From assembly GCF_013114825.1 (NCBI RefSeq), contig NZ_JAAVLX010000004.1, positions 1 to 64,000 on the forward strand: a DNA stretch of 64,000 nt, in the 5' to 3' direction. The notes under the pieces were generated by a model. It searched no databases. It was not told where the DNA came from and saw only the letters and a list, made by a program, of their open reading frames with translations. The stretch is from Bradyrhizobium australiense. GTDB lineage: Bacteria > Pseudomonadota > Alphaproteobacteria > Rhizobiales > Xanthobacteraceae. How positions within the stretch are numbered: the stretch's first letter is position 1; each line of letters opens with the position of its first letter. Of the stretch, positions 56,873 to 64,000 are shown piece by piece. A program made the translations under genes and the position numbers.

Positions 56873-58395
56873 ATGATCCTCACCTTTTCATGAGCGGCTT
56901 CGTCCGATTTTCGCAGCAGACGCACGATCTGCAGAGCGAGCGGAAGCAGCAACAGCGCCATCCCTGCCAGGACGAGGGTCGTCACCAGCCGGTTCGCAAA
57001 GAATATCCCAAGCGATCCCTTGGACATCAGCATGGCCTGCCGGAACGCGTCCTCGGCCTTGTCACCGATCACAATCGCAAGCACCAACGGCGCCAGCGGA
57101 TAATGCAGCTTCTTGAAGAGATAGCCGACGATACCGAAGCCGAGCATCAGGACGACGTCGAGATATGAGTTCGAGACCGAATAGGCGCCGACCACGCAGA
57201 TGATGACGATCAGGGGCGCGATGACGGCGAACGGAATGCGCATGAGGGCGGCGAACACGGGAACGGTGAGCAGCACGAGCGCGACCGCGACGATGTTGCC
57301 GACATACATCGAGGCGATCAGCCCCCAGACGAAATCCTTCTGGTCGACGAACAGCATCGGTCCGGGGTTCAATCCCCAGATCATCAGCCCGCCCATCATG
57401 ACGGCGGCCGTGGCCGAGCCGGGAATACCGAGCGAAAGCATCGGCAACAGCGCGCTGGTACCGGCGGCATGGTCGGCAGTCTCCGGCGCAATGATGCCCT
57501 CGGCCTCGCCGGTGCCGAAACGCGCGCCATTGCGCGAGAAGCGCTTGGCGATGCCATAGCTCATGAAGGAAGCCGCGGTCGGACCACCCGGGGTGATACC
57601 CATCCAGCAGCCGATGGCGGCGCTGCGCAGCAACGCAATGCCATGGTGCGGCAGACGGCCCAGCGCCCGGAAGACTTCCTTCCAGTCCACTCTCGACGAT
57701 ACCGCGCGGGCCTGAAACTCCTCCTCCACAGCGATCAGCAACTCGCCGATGCCAAACAGCCCCATGACGGCAACGACGAAGCTGACGCCCTTCACCAGTT
57801 CGTCGACACCCATGGTGAGCCGCACGCTGCCCGAGACCGTATCGATCCCGATCGCGGCGATGGCAAAACCGATCGCGAGTGCCACCACCGTCTTGATCGG
57901 CGCCGCGCCGCCCATGCCGACGAAACTGGCGAAGGCCAGGAAATAGACTGCGAAGTATTCGGGCGGTCCGAAGGCGAGCGCCACCTGCGCCACCCAGGAC
58001 GCCAGAAACGTAATCAGGATCACGCCAACCAGCGCGCCGAACGCCGCCGAGCCGAAGGCGGTGGCCAGCGCCGTCGTCGGCCGGCCGTCACGCGCCATCG
58101 GATAGCCGTCGAACGTCGTGGCGACCGACGAAGGCTCGCCCGGGATGTTGAACAGGATCGACGTGACCGAGCCGCCAAACAGCGCGCCCCAATACATGCT
58201 AGAAAGCAGGATGATCGCCGACACCGGCTGCATGCCGAAGGTCAGCGGCAGCAACAGCGACACCCCGTTTGGCGCACCCAGGCCCGGCAGAACGCCGACG
58301 AGGATGCCGAGCAGGACGCCGACCACCATCAGCGTCAGATGCGGAACGGTGACCGCGATGGTGAAGCCGTGCAGCAGCGATTGAAGGTTTTCCAT
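56869..58395 (-). CDS. TctA-type large membrane subunit of tripartite tricarboxylate transporter
   Basis: About 508 residues with around 12 membrane segments. It shows the TctA landmarks: GVLPGLGAPNGVSLLLPLTFG and the repeat GITPGGPTAASFMSYG, plus SSMYWGALFGGSVTSILFNIPGEPSSVATTFDGYPM. It forms the permease with TctB and works with the binding protein TctC. ATG with AAGGGG upstream is preferred to a TTG five codons earlier. It starts 11 bases after TctB. Confidence 0.92.
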   Translation of the reverse strand: MENLQSLLHGFTIAVTVPHLTLMVVGVLLGILVGVLPGLGAPNGVSLLLPLTFGMQPVSAIILLSSMYWGALFGGSVTSILFNIPGEPSSVATTFDGYPMARDGRPTTALATAFGSAAFGALVGVILITFLASWVAQVALAFGPPEYFAVYFLAFASFVGMGGAAPIKTVVALAIGFAIAAIGIDTVSGSVRLTMGVDELVKGVSFVVAVMGLFGIGELLIAVEEEFQARAVSSRVDWKEVFRALGRLPHHGIALLRSAAIGCWMGITPGGPTAASFMSYGIAKRFSRNGARFGTGEAEGIIAPETADHAAGTSALLPMLSLGIPGSATAAVMMGGLMIWGLNPGPMLFVDQKDFVWGLIASMYVGNIVAVALVLLTVPVFAALMRIPFAVIAPLIVIICVVGAYSVSNSYLDVVLMLGFGIVGYLFKKLHYPLAPLVLAIVIGDKAEDAFRQAMLMSKGSLGIFFANRLVTTLVLAGMALLLLPLALQIVRLLRKSDEAAHEKVRII

Positions 58396-58406
58396 CGCCT
58401 GCCCCT

Positions 58407-58889
58407 TCAAAAACCGAACGCGGCGGCGAGCGCGCCGTGCGGTAGCGTCACCTGGAACATGCGCTCGAACACCACGTAGAGCGCAAGCGGCGTAACCGCG
58501 GCGATGACGAGCGCGCGCAAGACCGGTTGCCGTTTCGGCAAGGCCAGGACCGCAAAAACATAGCCCGCCGCGGCGAGATACATTCCAACCATGGGAATGA
58601 CGGCCACGAAAATCGCGGCCGGAACGAACAGCCCCGCGAGGCGGCGCAACTCGGACGGCGTGACGGCTACCCTGACCATTGCGAGGGTGCCGCGTCCGAG
58701 CGCGCCCTGCCCCAAATTGTAAAGACTGCCGAGCACGATGATGATTCCGGTCAGGAACGGAAACGTACCGGCGTCGACGCCGGCACTCGACCAGCCGATG
58801 CCGTTGTCGATGCTGGACACGACGACCACAACACCGAAGATTCCGGTCAGCGCCCCGGCGGCAATCTCGAGCGCACGTCGTGATATCAT
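58407..58889 (-). CDS. TctB-type small membrane subunit
   Basis: A 160-residue protein with four hydrophobic segments (GALTGIFGVVVVVSSI; FPFLTGIIIVLGSLYNLG; LFVPAAIFVAVIPMVGMYLAAAGYVF; ALVIAAVTPLALYVVF). Size and pattern fit TctB of the TTT family. It is placed between TctC and TctA. Confidence 0.88.
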   Translation of the reverse strand: MISRRALEIAAGALTGIFGVVVVVSSIDNGIGWSSAGVDAGTFPFLTGIIIVLGSLYNLGQGALGRGTLAMVRVAVTPSELRRLAGLFVPAAIFVAVIPMVGMYLAAAGYVFAVLALPKRQPVLRALVIAAVTPLALYVVFERMFQVTLPHGALAAAFGF

Positions 58890-58900
58890 CGCTTTCGGTC

Positions 58901-59893
58901 CTACTTCACCAGCCAGCCCTGTTCGCCCGCGACCTGCTTCACGTGTTCGAGGTCCTGCTTGATGAAATCGTCGAACGCAGCTCCGGTCAGGAACGTGTCA
59001 ACCTGCGAGGTCTTCTCGATATAATCCTTCCATTCGGGCGTTGCCTGTACCTTCTTCATGAGATCGACGTAGAACGCCGCTTGCTCCGGGCTGACCTTGC
59101 CGGGCAGCCAAACCGTGCGCGGCTGCTCATATTGCGAGATCGCAAGCCCCTGCTCCATGCACGTCGGCACATCGCTCCAGCCTTCGGTGGCCGTGACCTT
59201 CGGCCCCTGCGGCAATCGCTTCGGGCTGAAGGCGCAGAGCGGGCGCTGGGTACTGCCGCGCCATTGCCCAAGGCTCTCGGAGGGATTGTTGACGTGCGCA
59301 TCGATATGTCCGCCGGCCAGCTGCACGGCAGCCTCGGCGCCGCTCTTGAAGGGGATGTAGGTGAATTTGACGCGCGCCGCCTTCTCGATCATCCGCGTCA
59401 GCACCTCATCGGTGTCCTTGGACTGCGCGCCGCCCATCTTGAACTCGGTCGCGGCCGCGGCCTTCAGGAAATCACCCGCGGTCCTGTACGGCGCGTCCTG
59501 TTTCACCCACAGCAGGAACTCGTCCTGCGCCATGGCCGCGATCGGGGTGAGATCGGTGTAGTTGAAGGCGACCTTGGAGACGAGCGGCTGCTGCCACGCG
59601 TTCGAGGTGCCGAAGATCACCTTGTAAGGATCGCCGGCGGACGCCTTACCGTAGACATAGCCTTCCGCGCCGCTGCCGCCGCCCTTGTTGACGACTACGA
59701 CCGGCTGGTCGGTCAGCTTATATTTGGTGATGATGCTCTGGACCGCGCGCGCGAGATTATCGGTGCCGCCGCCCGGCCCTGCGGTTGCGACGAACTCGAT
59801 TGGCTTCTGCGGCTGCCAGGCCGCGGCGGCCGGAAGCGCGGCCGCGAGCATGAACGTTGCCGTGGACAGCACGAGTTTTGACGTGAGCTTCAT
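58901..59893 (-). CDS. TctC-type extracytoplasmic solute-binding protein
   Basis: A 330-residue protein. A signal peptide (LVLSTATFMLAAALPAAAA) is followed by the Bug/TctC fold (PIEFVATAGPGGGTDNLARAV; GTSNAWQQPLVSKV). The ATG is set by GGAGGAAACT upstream; the frame is open further 5' but not coding-like. TctC members bind small carboxylates, often one per operon, so this one probably determines the specificity of the pathway. Confidence 0.92.
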   Translation of the reverse strand: MKLTSKLVLSTATFMLAAALPAAAAWQPQKPIEFVATAGPGGGTDNLARAVQSIITKYKLTDQPVVVVNKGGGSGAEGYVYGKASAGDPYKVIFGTSNAWQQPLVSKVAFNYTDLTPIAAMAQDEFLLWVKQDAPYRTAGDFLKAAAATEFKMGGAQSKDTDEVLTRMIEKAARVKFTYIPFKSGAEAAVQLAGGHIDAHVNNPSESLGQWRGSTQRPLCAFSPKRLPQGPKVTATEGWSDVPTCMEQGLAISQYEQPRTVWLPGKVSPEQAAFYVDLMKKVQATPEWKDYIEKTSQVDTFLTGAAFDDFIKQDLEHVKQVAGEQGWLVK

Positions 59894-59945
59894 AGTTTCC
59901 TCCGCGTAGGCATTTTTTATTTTCGTTGGTATTTTCGTCTTCTCG

Positions 59946-61199
59946 TCAGGCGACATGCTCCTTGAGGCCGGCCGATGCGGCAACGATCGCGCCCTCCCGC
60001 TCGAACGCGTCGATCTGCGCCTGATCAAAACCATGTTCGCGCAGCACTTCGCGCGTATGCTCGCCATAAACAGGCGCTCCCGAACGCACCTTGCCGGGCG
60101 TCGCGGAGAATTTGACCGGCAGTCCAATCGTCTTCACCGGCCCGAGCGTCGAATGTTCGACCTCGACCACCATGTCGCGCGCCAGCGTCTGCGGATCGCT
60201 CAGCGCTTCCAGCATGTCGTGCACGGGGCCGCAGGGCACGCCCTTCTCGTCGAGTGCCGCCAGCCAATGCGCCCGCGTCTGTTTGCGGAAGCGCGCGCTC
60301 AGTTCGGCTTCGAGTTCCTTCAGATTCGCCATGCGGTCGGAGCCATTGACGAAGCGCGGGTCGGACGCCAGTTCGAGCGCGCCAAGCGCTTCCAGCATCA
60401 ACAGCCAGTGCTTCTTGTTGGCGCCGCCGACCACAAGCCAGCCGTCGGATGCCTCGAACGCCTGGTACGGCGCGTTGAGCGGATGCGCCGAGCCCATGGC
60501 GCGCGGCGCCACATTGCTGGCGAGCGCAATCGTCGACTGCCAATAGGTCTGAACCAGCGCCGCCTCGTAGAGCGAGGTCTCCACCCATTGCCCTTCACCG
60601 GTCTTGAGCCGGTGCGAATAGGCGGCAAGGATGCCCATGCTGGCCAAGAGTCCGGCCGTGATATCGGACAGCGGCGGGCCACATTTCACGGGCGGACCGT
60701 CCGGCCGTTCGCCCGTGAAACTCATGATGCCGCTCATCGCCTGGGCGACCAGATCGAAGCCGCGGCGATGCCTGTACGGGCCGGTGCGGCCGAAACCGGA
60801 CAGCGAGCAATAGATCAGCGCCGGAAAATTCCTATGCAGCTCCTCATAGCCGAAGCCGAGCCGCTCCATCGCGCCCGGCGCAAAATTCTCGACCAGCACG
60901 TCGGCGCCTGATATCAGCCGCCGCAGCACCTCCTTGCCGCCTGCGGTCTTCAGGTCGAGCACGATGCCCCGCTTGTTGCGGTTCATCATCAGGAAGGAGG
61001 CCGCCTCGTCGCCGATCTTCGGCGGCACCGAGTGCCGCGTGTCGTCGCCATTCGGCCATTTCTCGATCTTGATGACATCGGCGCCCATGTCGGCGAGCAT
61101 CAGGGTGCAGGTCGGCCCCGCCATCACATGGGTGAGATCGATGACTTTGAGGCCGGCGAGCGGCCCCGAACGCGGTGTCGTGTCATTTTGAAGGGGCAT
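59946..61199 (-). CDS. CaiB/BaiF-type (class III) CoA-transferase
   Basis: About 417 residues. The sequence has GPLAGLKVIDLTHVMAGPTCTLMLADMGADVIKIEKW at the N terminus and the catalytic-Asp region ENFAPGAMERLGFGYEELH. Members transfer CoA between carboxylates, such as oxalate, carnitine or succinate. The ATG with AGGAG upstream is used; a frame eight codons longer overlaps the previous gene. Presumably activates the imported acid. Confidence 0.9.
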   Translation of the reverse strand: MPLQNDTTPRSGPLAGLKVIDLTHVMAGPTCTLMLADMGADVIKIEKWPNGDDTRHSVPPKIGDEAASFLMMNRNKRGIVLDLKTAGGKEVLRRLISGADVLVENFAPGAMERLGFGYEELHRNFPALIYCSLSGFGRTGPYRHRRGFDLVAQAMSGIMSFTGERPDGPPVKCGPPLSDITAGLLASMGILAAYSHRLKTGEGQWVETSLYEAALVQTYWQSTIALASNVAPRAMGSAHPLNAPYQAFEASDGWLVVGGANKKHWLLMLEALGALELASDPRFVNGSDRMANLKELEAELSARFRKQTRAHWLAALDEKGVPCGPVHDMLEALSDPQTLARDMVVEVEHSTLGPVKTIGLPVKFSATPGKVRSGAPVYGEHTREVLREHGFDQAQIDAFEREGAIVAASAGLKEHVA

Positions 61200-61207
61200 G
61201 CGGGCTC

Positions 61208-62008
61208 CTATTGGCCGCGCCATTGCGGCGCGCGCTTGGTGAGAAACGCATCGAGCCCTTCACGGAAATCCTGGCTGGTGTAGCACATCAGGATGAGGTC
61301 CTCGCCCTCCTCGCGCGTCAGCCGTTGCTGCAGCCGGGCGACCGCCTGCTTGGTCGCGCTCAGCGTCAGCGGCGCGTTGCCGGCAACGAGCCTTGCGATC
61401 TCGTCGGCGCGCTTGTCGAGCGCGGCCAGATCATCGACGACTTCGTTAAGCAGGCCCACCGAGGCCGCCTCTTCGGCTTCGACGAGCCGTGCAGTAAAGA
61501 TCAGATCCTTGACGCGCGCCGGGCCGATCAACGCTGTGATGCGGCTGACATTCGACATCGACAGGCAGTTGCCGAGCGTGCGCGCGATCGGAAACCCAAT
61601 CCGCGTGCTTCTGGTGCCGATGCGCAGATCGCAGCAGGCGGCGATGCCCGCGCCGCCGCCGGTGCAGGCGCCGTTGATGGCGGCAATGGTCGGCACCCGG
61701 CAGGTTTCGAGAATGCCGAGCACGCGATCGATGCGGTTCTCGTAGTCGAGCGCGTCCTGCGGCGTGTTGAAGGCACGGAACTGGTTGATGTCGGTGCCCG
61801 CGGCAAACGCCTTGTCGCCGGCTCCTCGCAGCAGCAGCACCTTGATGGCATGGTCGCGGTTCGCCAGTTCGCAGATCTCGGCCAGCCGCTCGTACATCTC
61901 GAAGGTAAAGGCGTTGCGCGCCTGCGGCCGGTTGAAGGTGACCCGGCCGATGCCATCATCGACGGCAAATAGCACGTCATCCTCCCGTACCGTTACGTCC
62001 TGATCCAT
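61208..62008 (-). CDS. enoyl-CoA hydratase/isomerase family protein
   Basis: A 266-residue crotonase-fold protein. Its oxyanion-hole segments are AFAAGTDINQF and NGACTGGGAGIAACCDLRIG. The two catalytic glutamates of canonical hydratase are not clearly in place, so lyase or isomerase activity is possible. It is the first gene of the operon, 8 bases before the CoA-transferase, and acts on a CoA thioester. Confidence 0.9.
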   Translation of the reverse strand: MDQDVTVREDDVLFAVDDGIGRVTFNRPQARNAFTFEMYERLAEICELANRDHAIKVLLLRGAGDKAFAAGTDINQFRAFNTPQDALDYENRIDRVLGILETCRVPTIAAINGACTGGGAGIAACCDLRIGTRSTRIGFPIARTLGNCLSMSNVSRITALIGPARVKDLIFTARLVEAEEAASVGLLNEVVDDLAALDKRADEIARLVAGNAPLTLSATKQAVARLQQRLTREEGEDLILMCYTSQDFREGLDAFLTKRAPQWRGQ

Positions 62009-62043
62009 CCCGGCCAGCCTTTCTTAATGATTTTCACCAATTC

Positions 62044-62113
62044 TGAATGCAAAATGGCGACATATCAAGCTGGAACCGACAAAAATCCGGTGATATAACC
62101 GCTTTTGCATTCA
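62044..62113. promoter_or_regulatory. large inverted repeat, probable GntR operator
   Basis: TGAATGCAAAA (62044-62054) and its exact complement TTTTGCATTCA (62103-62113) face each other. Pairing continues inward to about ATATCA (62061-62067) and TGATAT (62091-62096), giving arms of about 23 bases. It lies in the divergent promoter region between the enoyl-CoA hydratase operon and the GntR regulator. Confidence 0.7.
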
Positions 62114-62130
62114 AATTGGATTTTAAGGCG

Positions 62131-62799
62131 ATGCTTCATGAGGAGGTCGTAAGCCGCGTCCGCGCCATGTTGCTCGACGGCGAGATTCCGCCGGGGGCGC
62201 GGATTCCCGAGCGCGACCTCTGTGAAAAGCTGCAGATCTCGCGCACGCCACTGCGCGAAGCTCTCAAGGTGCTTGCGGCGGAGGGCCTGGTCCAGTTGCT
62301 GCCGAACCGTGGCTCGCGCGCGGCCAGGCTGACCGACAAGGACATGCGCGACCTGTTCGAGGTGTGCCAGGGGCTTGAAGCGCTGGCCGGCGAGCTCGCC
62401 TGCGAGCGCATCACGGAAGCCGAGATTGCCGACGTCGCCGCCGCTCATACCGCCATGGTGCGGCACTACGGCGATCGCGATCTTCTGCAGTACTACCGCT
62501 GCAACCGCACCATCCACGAGGCGATCATCGCCGCGGCCGGCAACCCGGTGCTGTCAGGCCTCTATGAATCTGTCACCGCCCGCATTCGCCGCGCGCGCTA
62601 CGTCACGCCGATGACGCCGCGACGCTGGGCGCTCGCGGTGCAGGAGCACGAAGCGATCCTTAATGCGCTGCAACGCCGCGACGGCGTAGGGTTGTCGCAT
62701 ATCCTGCGCGCGCATCTGCGCCACAAGCGCGAGGAGGTCTTGCAGGCCGGCTTCGCGGAGCAAGATGAGGCTCCCGCACCATGGCAGCGGCAGGCCTGA
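62131..62799 (+). CDS. GntR-family (FCD) transcriptional regulator
   Basis: About 222 residues. The N-terminal winged helix is LHEEVVSRVRAMLLDGEIPPGARIPERDLCEKLQISRTPLREALKVLAAEGL; residues for the recognition helix are RTPLREAL. The C-terminal FCD helices contain the usual metal/ligand His and Asp (DLFEVCQGLEALAGELACE; RTIHEAI; EHEAIL; LRAHLRHK). The frame is open to an ATG at 62047, but that would place the inverted repeat 62044-62113 inside the gene, so the ATG at 62131 (or TTG at 62116) is preferred. Probably represses the divergent catabolic operon until a carboxylate or CoA ester binds. Confidence 0.88.
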   Translation: MLHEEVVSRVRAMLLDGEIPPGARIPERDLCEKLQISRTPLREALKVLAAEGLVQLLPNRGSRAARLTDKDMRDLFEVCQGLEALAGELACERITEAEIADVAAAHTAMVRHYGDRDLLQYYRCNRTIHEAIIAAAGNPVLSGLYESVTARIRRARYVTPMTPRRWALAVQEHEAILNALQRRDGVGLSHILRAHLRHKREEVLQAGFAEQDEAPAPWQRQA

Positions 62800-63067
62800 A
62801 GCCGACCAGCATCGGAAGCGTGCGCCGATCTCATTTGCGAATTCGACCGCTGACGCTCCCCAACCGAGCGGCCCCCGGCTTTTTGCGGGCCGGCCTGCGT
62901 CGAACGCTAACCACCCGTTCACCATGACGGCGAAACCCGCCCGCCTGATCAACCAAATAGTTCATCCCTCAAGTTCCCTTATACCTTTGATGCCTAGTCA
63001 TGACCTTGAGGGGGGCCGTACTGCCGTGCAGTTCGGGGGCCCGGCGTAAGAGTAAGTTGTAAAGCGT

Positions 63068-63865
63068 ATGAACATCGCACGTGTCGTCGTTCTGAGCATC
63101 GCATTGAGCGCCGGCGGCGTCGCCGCCTATCTCGCCCGTGGCACGGAAGAAAAATCCCGCCCAGCAGCCGAACCAGTCGTACAGTTGCCGACGGTGGAGA
63201 TTCTGGTCGCGAAGTCCGAGATCGGGCTCGGCCAGCCCGTCAAGCCCGAGGACTTGCAATGGCAGAGCTGGCCGGCCGCGACCGCCGGCAGTAATCTAAT
63301 CAACCGCGGCAGCCGAGCCGAGGCTATCAAGGAAATCGCCGGCTCGATCGCGCGCAGCCCGTTCTTCGCTGGCGAACCGATCCGCGAACAGAAATTGGTC
63401 AAGGCCAATGGCTCCGGATTCATGGCAGCCATCCTGCCGACCGGCATGCGGGCACTCTCGACCGAGATCTCGCCAGAGACCGGCGCCGGCGGGTTCATCC
63501 TGCCCAACGACCGCGTCGACGTCATCCTCTCCAAACGCGAAAAGAATCCGGACAGCAAGGGACCCGATGTCGTCCAGTCTGAAATCATTCTCTCCAACAT
63601 CCGCGTGCTGGCGATCGATCAGGCGCCGAAGGAAAAAGAGGGCAGCAACTCCCTCGTCGGTCGCACCGCCACGCTTGAACTGAAGCCTGAGCAGGCCGAG
63701 ACGCTGGCGCGGGCGCGCCAGAGCGGCACGCTGGCGCTCGCGCTGCGCAGCATCACCGATGTTAACGCGCCCGAGGGCCGGTCCGACGAACAGGTTCAAA
63801 AACGAAACGAGAGCGTCAACGTGGTTCGCTACGGAGTCGCCAATCAAACGACGGCACAGAAGTGA
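63068..63865 (+). CDS. cpaB: Flp/Tad pilus assembly protein CpaB
   Basis: A 265-residue protein with an N-terminal membrane segment (RVVVLSIALSAGGVAAYLA) and a SAF domain starting VEILVAKSEIGLGQPVKPEDLQW. The RcpC/CpaB region (GFILPNDRVDVILSKREKN...SEIILSNIRVLAIDQ) follows. CpaB acts in the periplasm with the secretin CpaC. It begins the pilus cluster that continues beyond the window. About 270 bases upstream hold no gene. Confidence 0.92.
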   Translation: MNIARVVVLSIALSAGGVAAYLARGTEEKSRPAAEPVVQLPTVEILVAKSEIGLGQPVKPEDLQWQSWPAATAGSNLINRGSRAEAIKEIAGSIARSPFFAGEPIREQKLVKANGSGFMAAILPTGMRALSTEISPETGAGGFILPNDRVDVILSKREKNPDSKGPDVVQSEIILSNIRVLAIDQAPKEKEGSNSLVGRTATLELKPEQAETLARARQSGTLALALRSITDVNAPEGRSDEQVQKRNESVNVVRYGVANQTTAQK

Positions 63866-63882
63866 CCGAAAGGACTCCCGAT

Positions 63883-64000
63883 ATGAAGTTTGGGGAAAAT
63901 CAGTCAGCGATGCGAACCGTGGCGGCGCGCGCCCTGCTATTGTCGGCTGTCGCCGCGCTGACGCTCAGTCCGCTGCTGCCCGTCGTCGCAGCCGAGTCCG
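63883..64000 (+). CDS. cpaC: pilus secretin CpaC, N-terminal part only
   Basis: Start MKFGENQSAMRTVAARALL followed by a signal peptide (LLLSAVAALTLSPLLPVVAAES). AAGGA lies 11 bases before the ATG. The window ends at residue 39. Position right after cpaB makes the secretin CpaC (RcpA) the expected product. Confidence 0.75.
   Translation, partial: MKFGENQSAMRTVAARALLLSAVAALTLSPLLPVVAAES

Overview
The window looks like a chromosomal segment of a slow-growing alphaproteobacterium, most probably Bradyrhizobium. The grounds are the GC-rich coding sequence, the order valS - popZ - tolC - pcm, the general amino-acid transporter set AapJQMP, the dispersed palindromic repeats, and many short proteins of a kind I associate with Bradyrhizobium accessory DNA. 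Family assignments come from motifs read by eye; no search was run.

Layout. 1-853 is repeat-like non-coding DNA. 854-10517 holds a secreted RTX glycoside hydrolase, a VOC protein and the core genes valS, popZ, tolC and pcm. At 10790-10864 is tRNA-Asn(GTT). Its last bases form one copy of an 18-bp direct repeat (10848-10865), and the second copy lies at 30430-30447. The 19.6 kb between them is an integrated genomic island. Its left half is a rightward run of integrase, HTH proteins, a VapE-like helicase and an M41-like peptidase, ended by a strong terminator at 19418-19454. Its right half is mosaic: a serine recombinase with tandem C-terminal repeats that is broken by a frameshift, a disrupted SRAP gene with an XRE regulator in its middle, a SIR2-STAND protein that is very likely an Avs5-like anti-phage defence gene, several frameshifted small genes, and a three-gene membrane operon whose first protein carries a 70-residue tandem repeat. 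Candidate integrase arm sites (CCGGGGTATC) lie inside both ends.

30448-36353 is accessory DNA with small proteins, remnants, tRNA-Cys(GCA) and membrane proteins. From 36354 the content is housekeeping or metabolic: a DTW-domain tRNA-modifying protein; a four-gene RND efflux operon (outer-membrane factor, adaptor, two pumps); a cyclopropane-fatty-acid synthase behind a truncated flavoprotein; cysteine synthase; the aapJQMP amino-acid importer; and cystathionine beta-lyase. Next comes a leftward catabolic operon (enoyl-CoA hydratase, CaiB-type CoA-transferase, TctC, TctB, TctA, PdxA-like dehydrogenase). It is divergent from a GntR/FCD regulator, with a large inverted repeat between them. The window ends in the start of a Flp/Tad pilus cluster (cpaB, partial cpaC).

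The strongest leads are the SIR2-STAND gene, the three-gene membrane operon beside attR, the recombinase-repeat fusion, the complete island boundaries with arm sites, and the GntR operator with its undefined substrate pathway.
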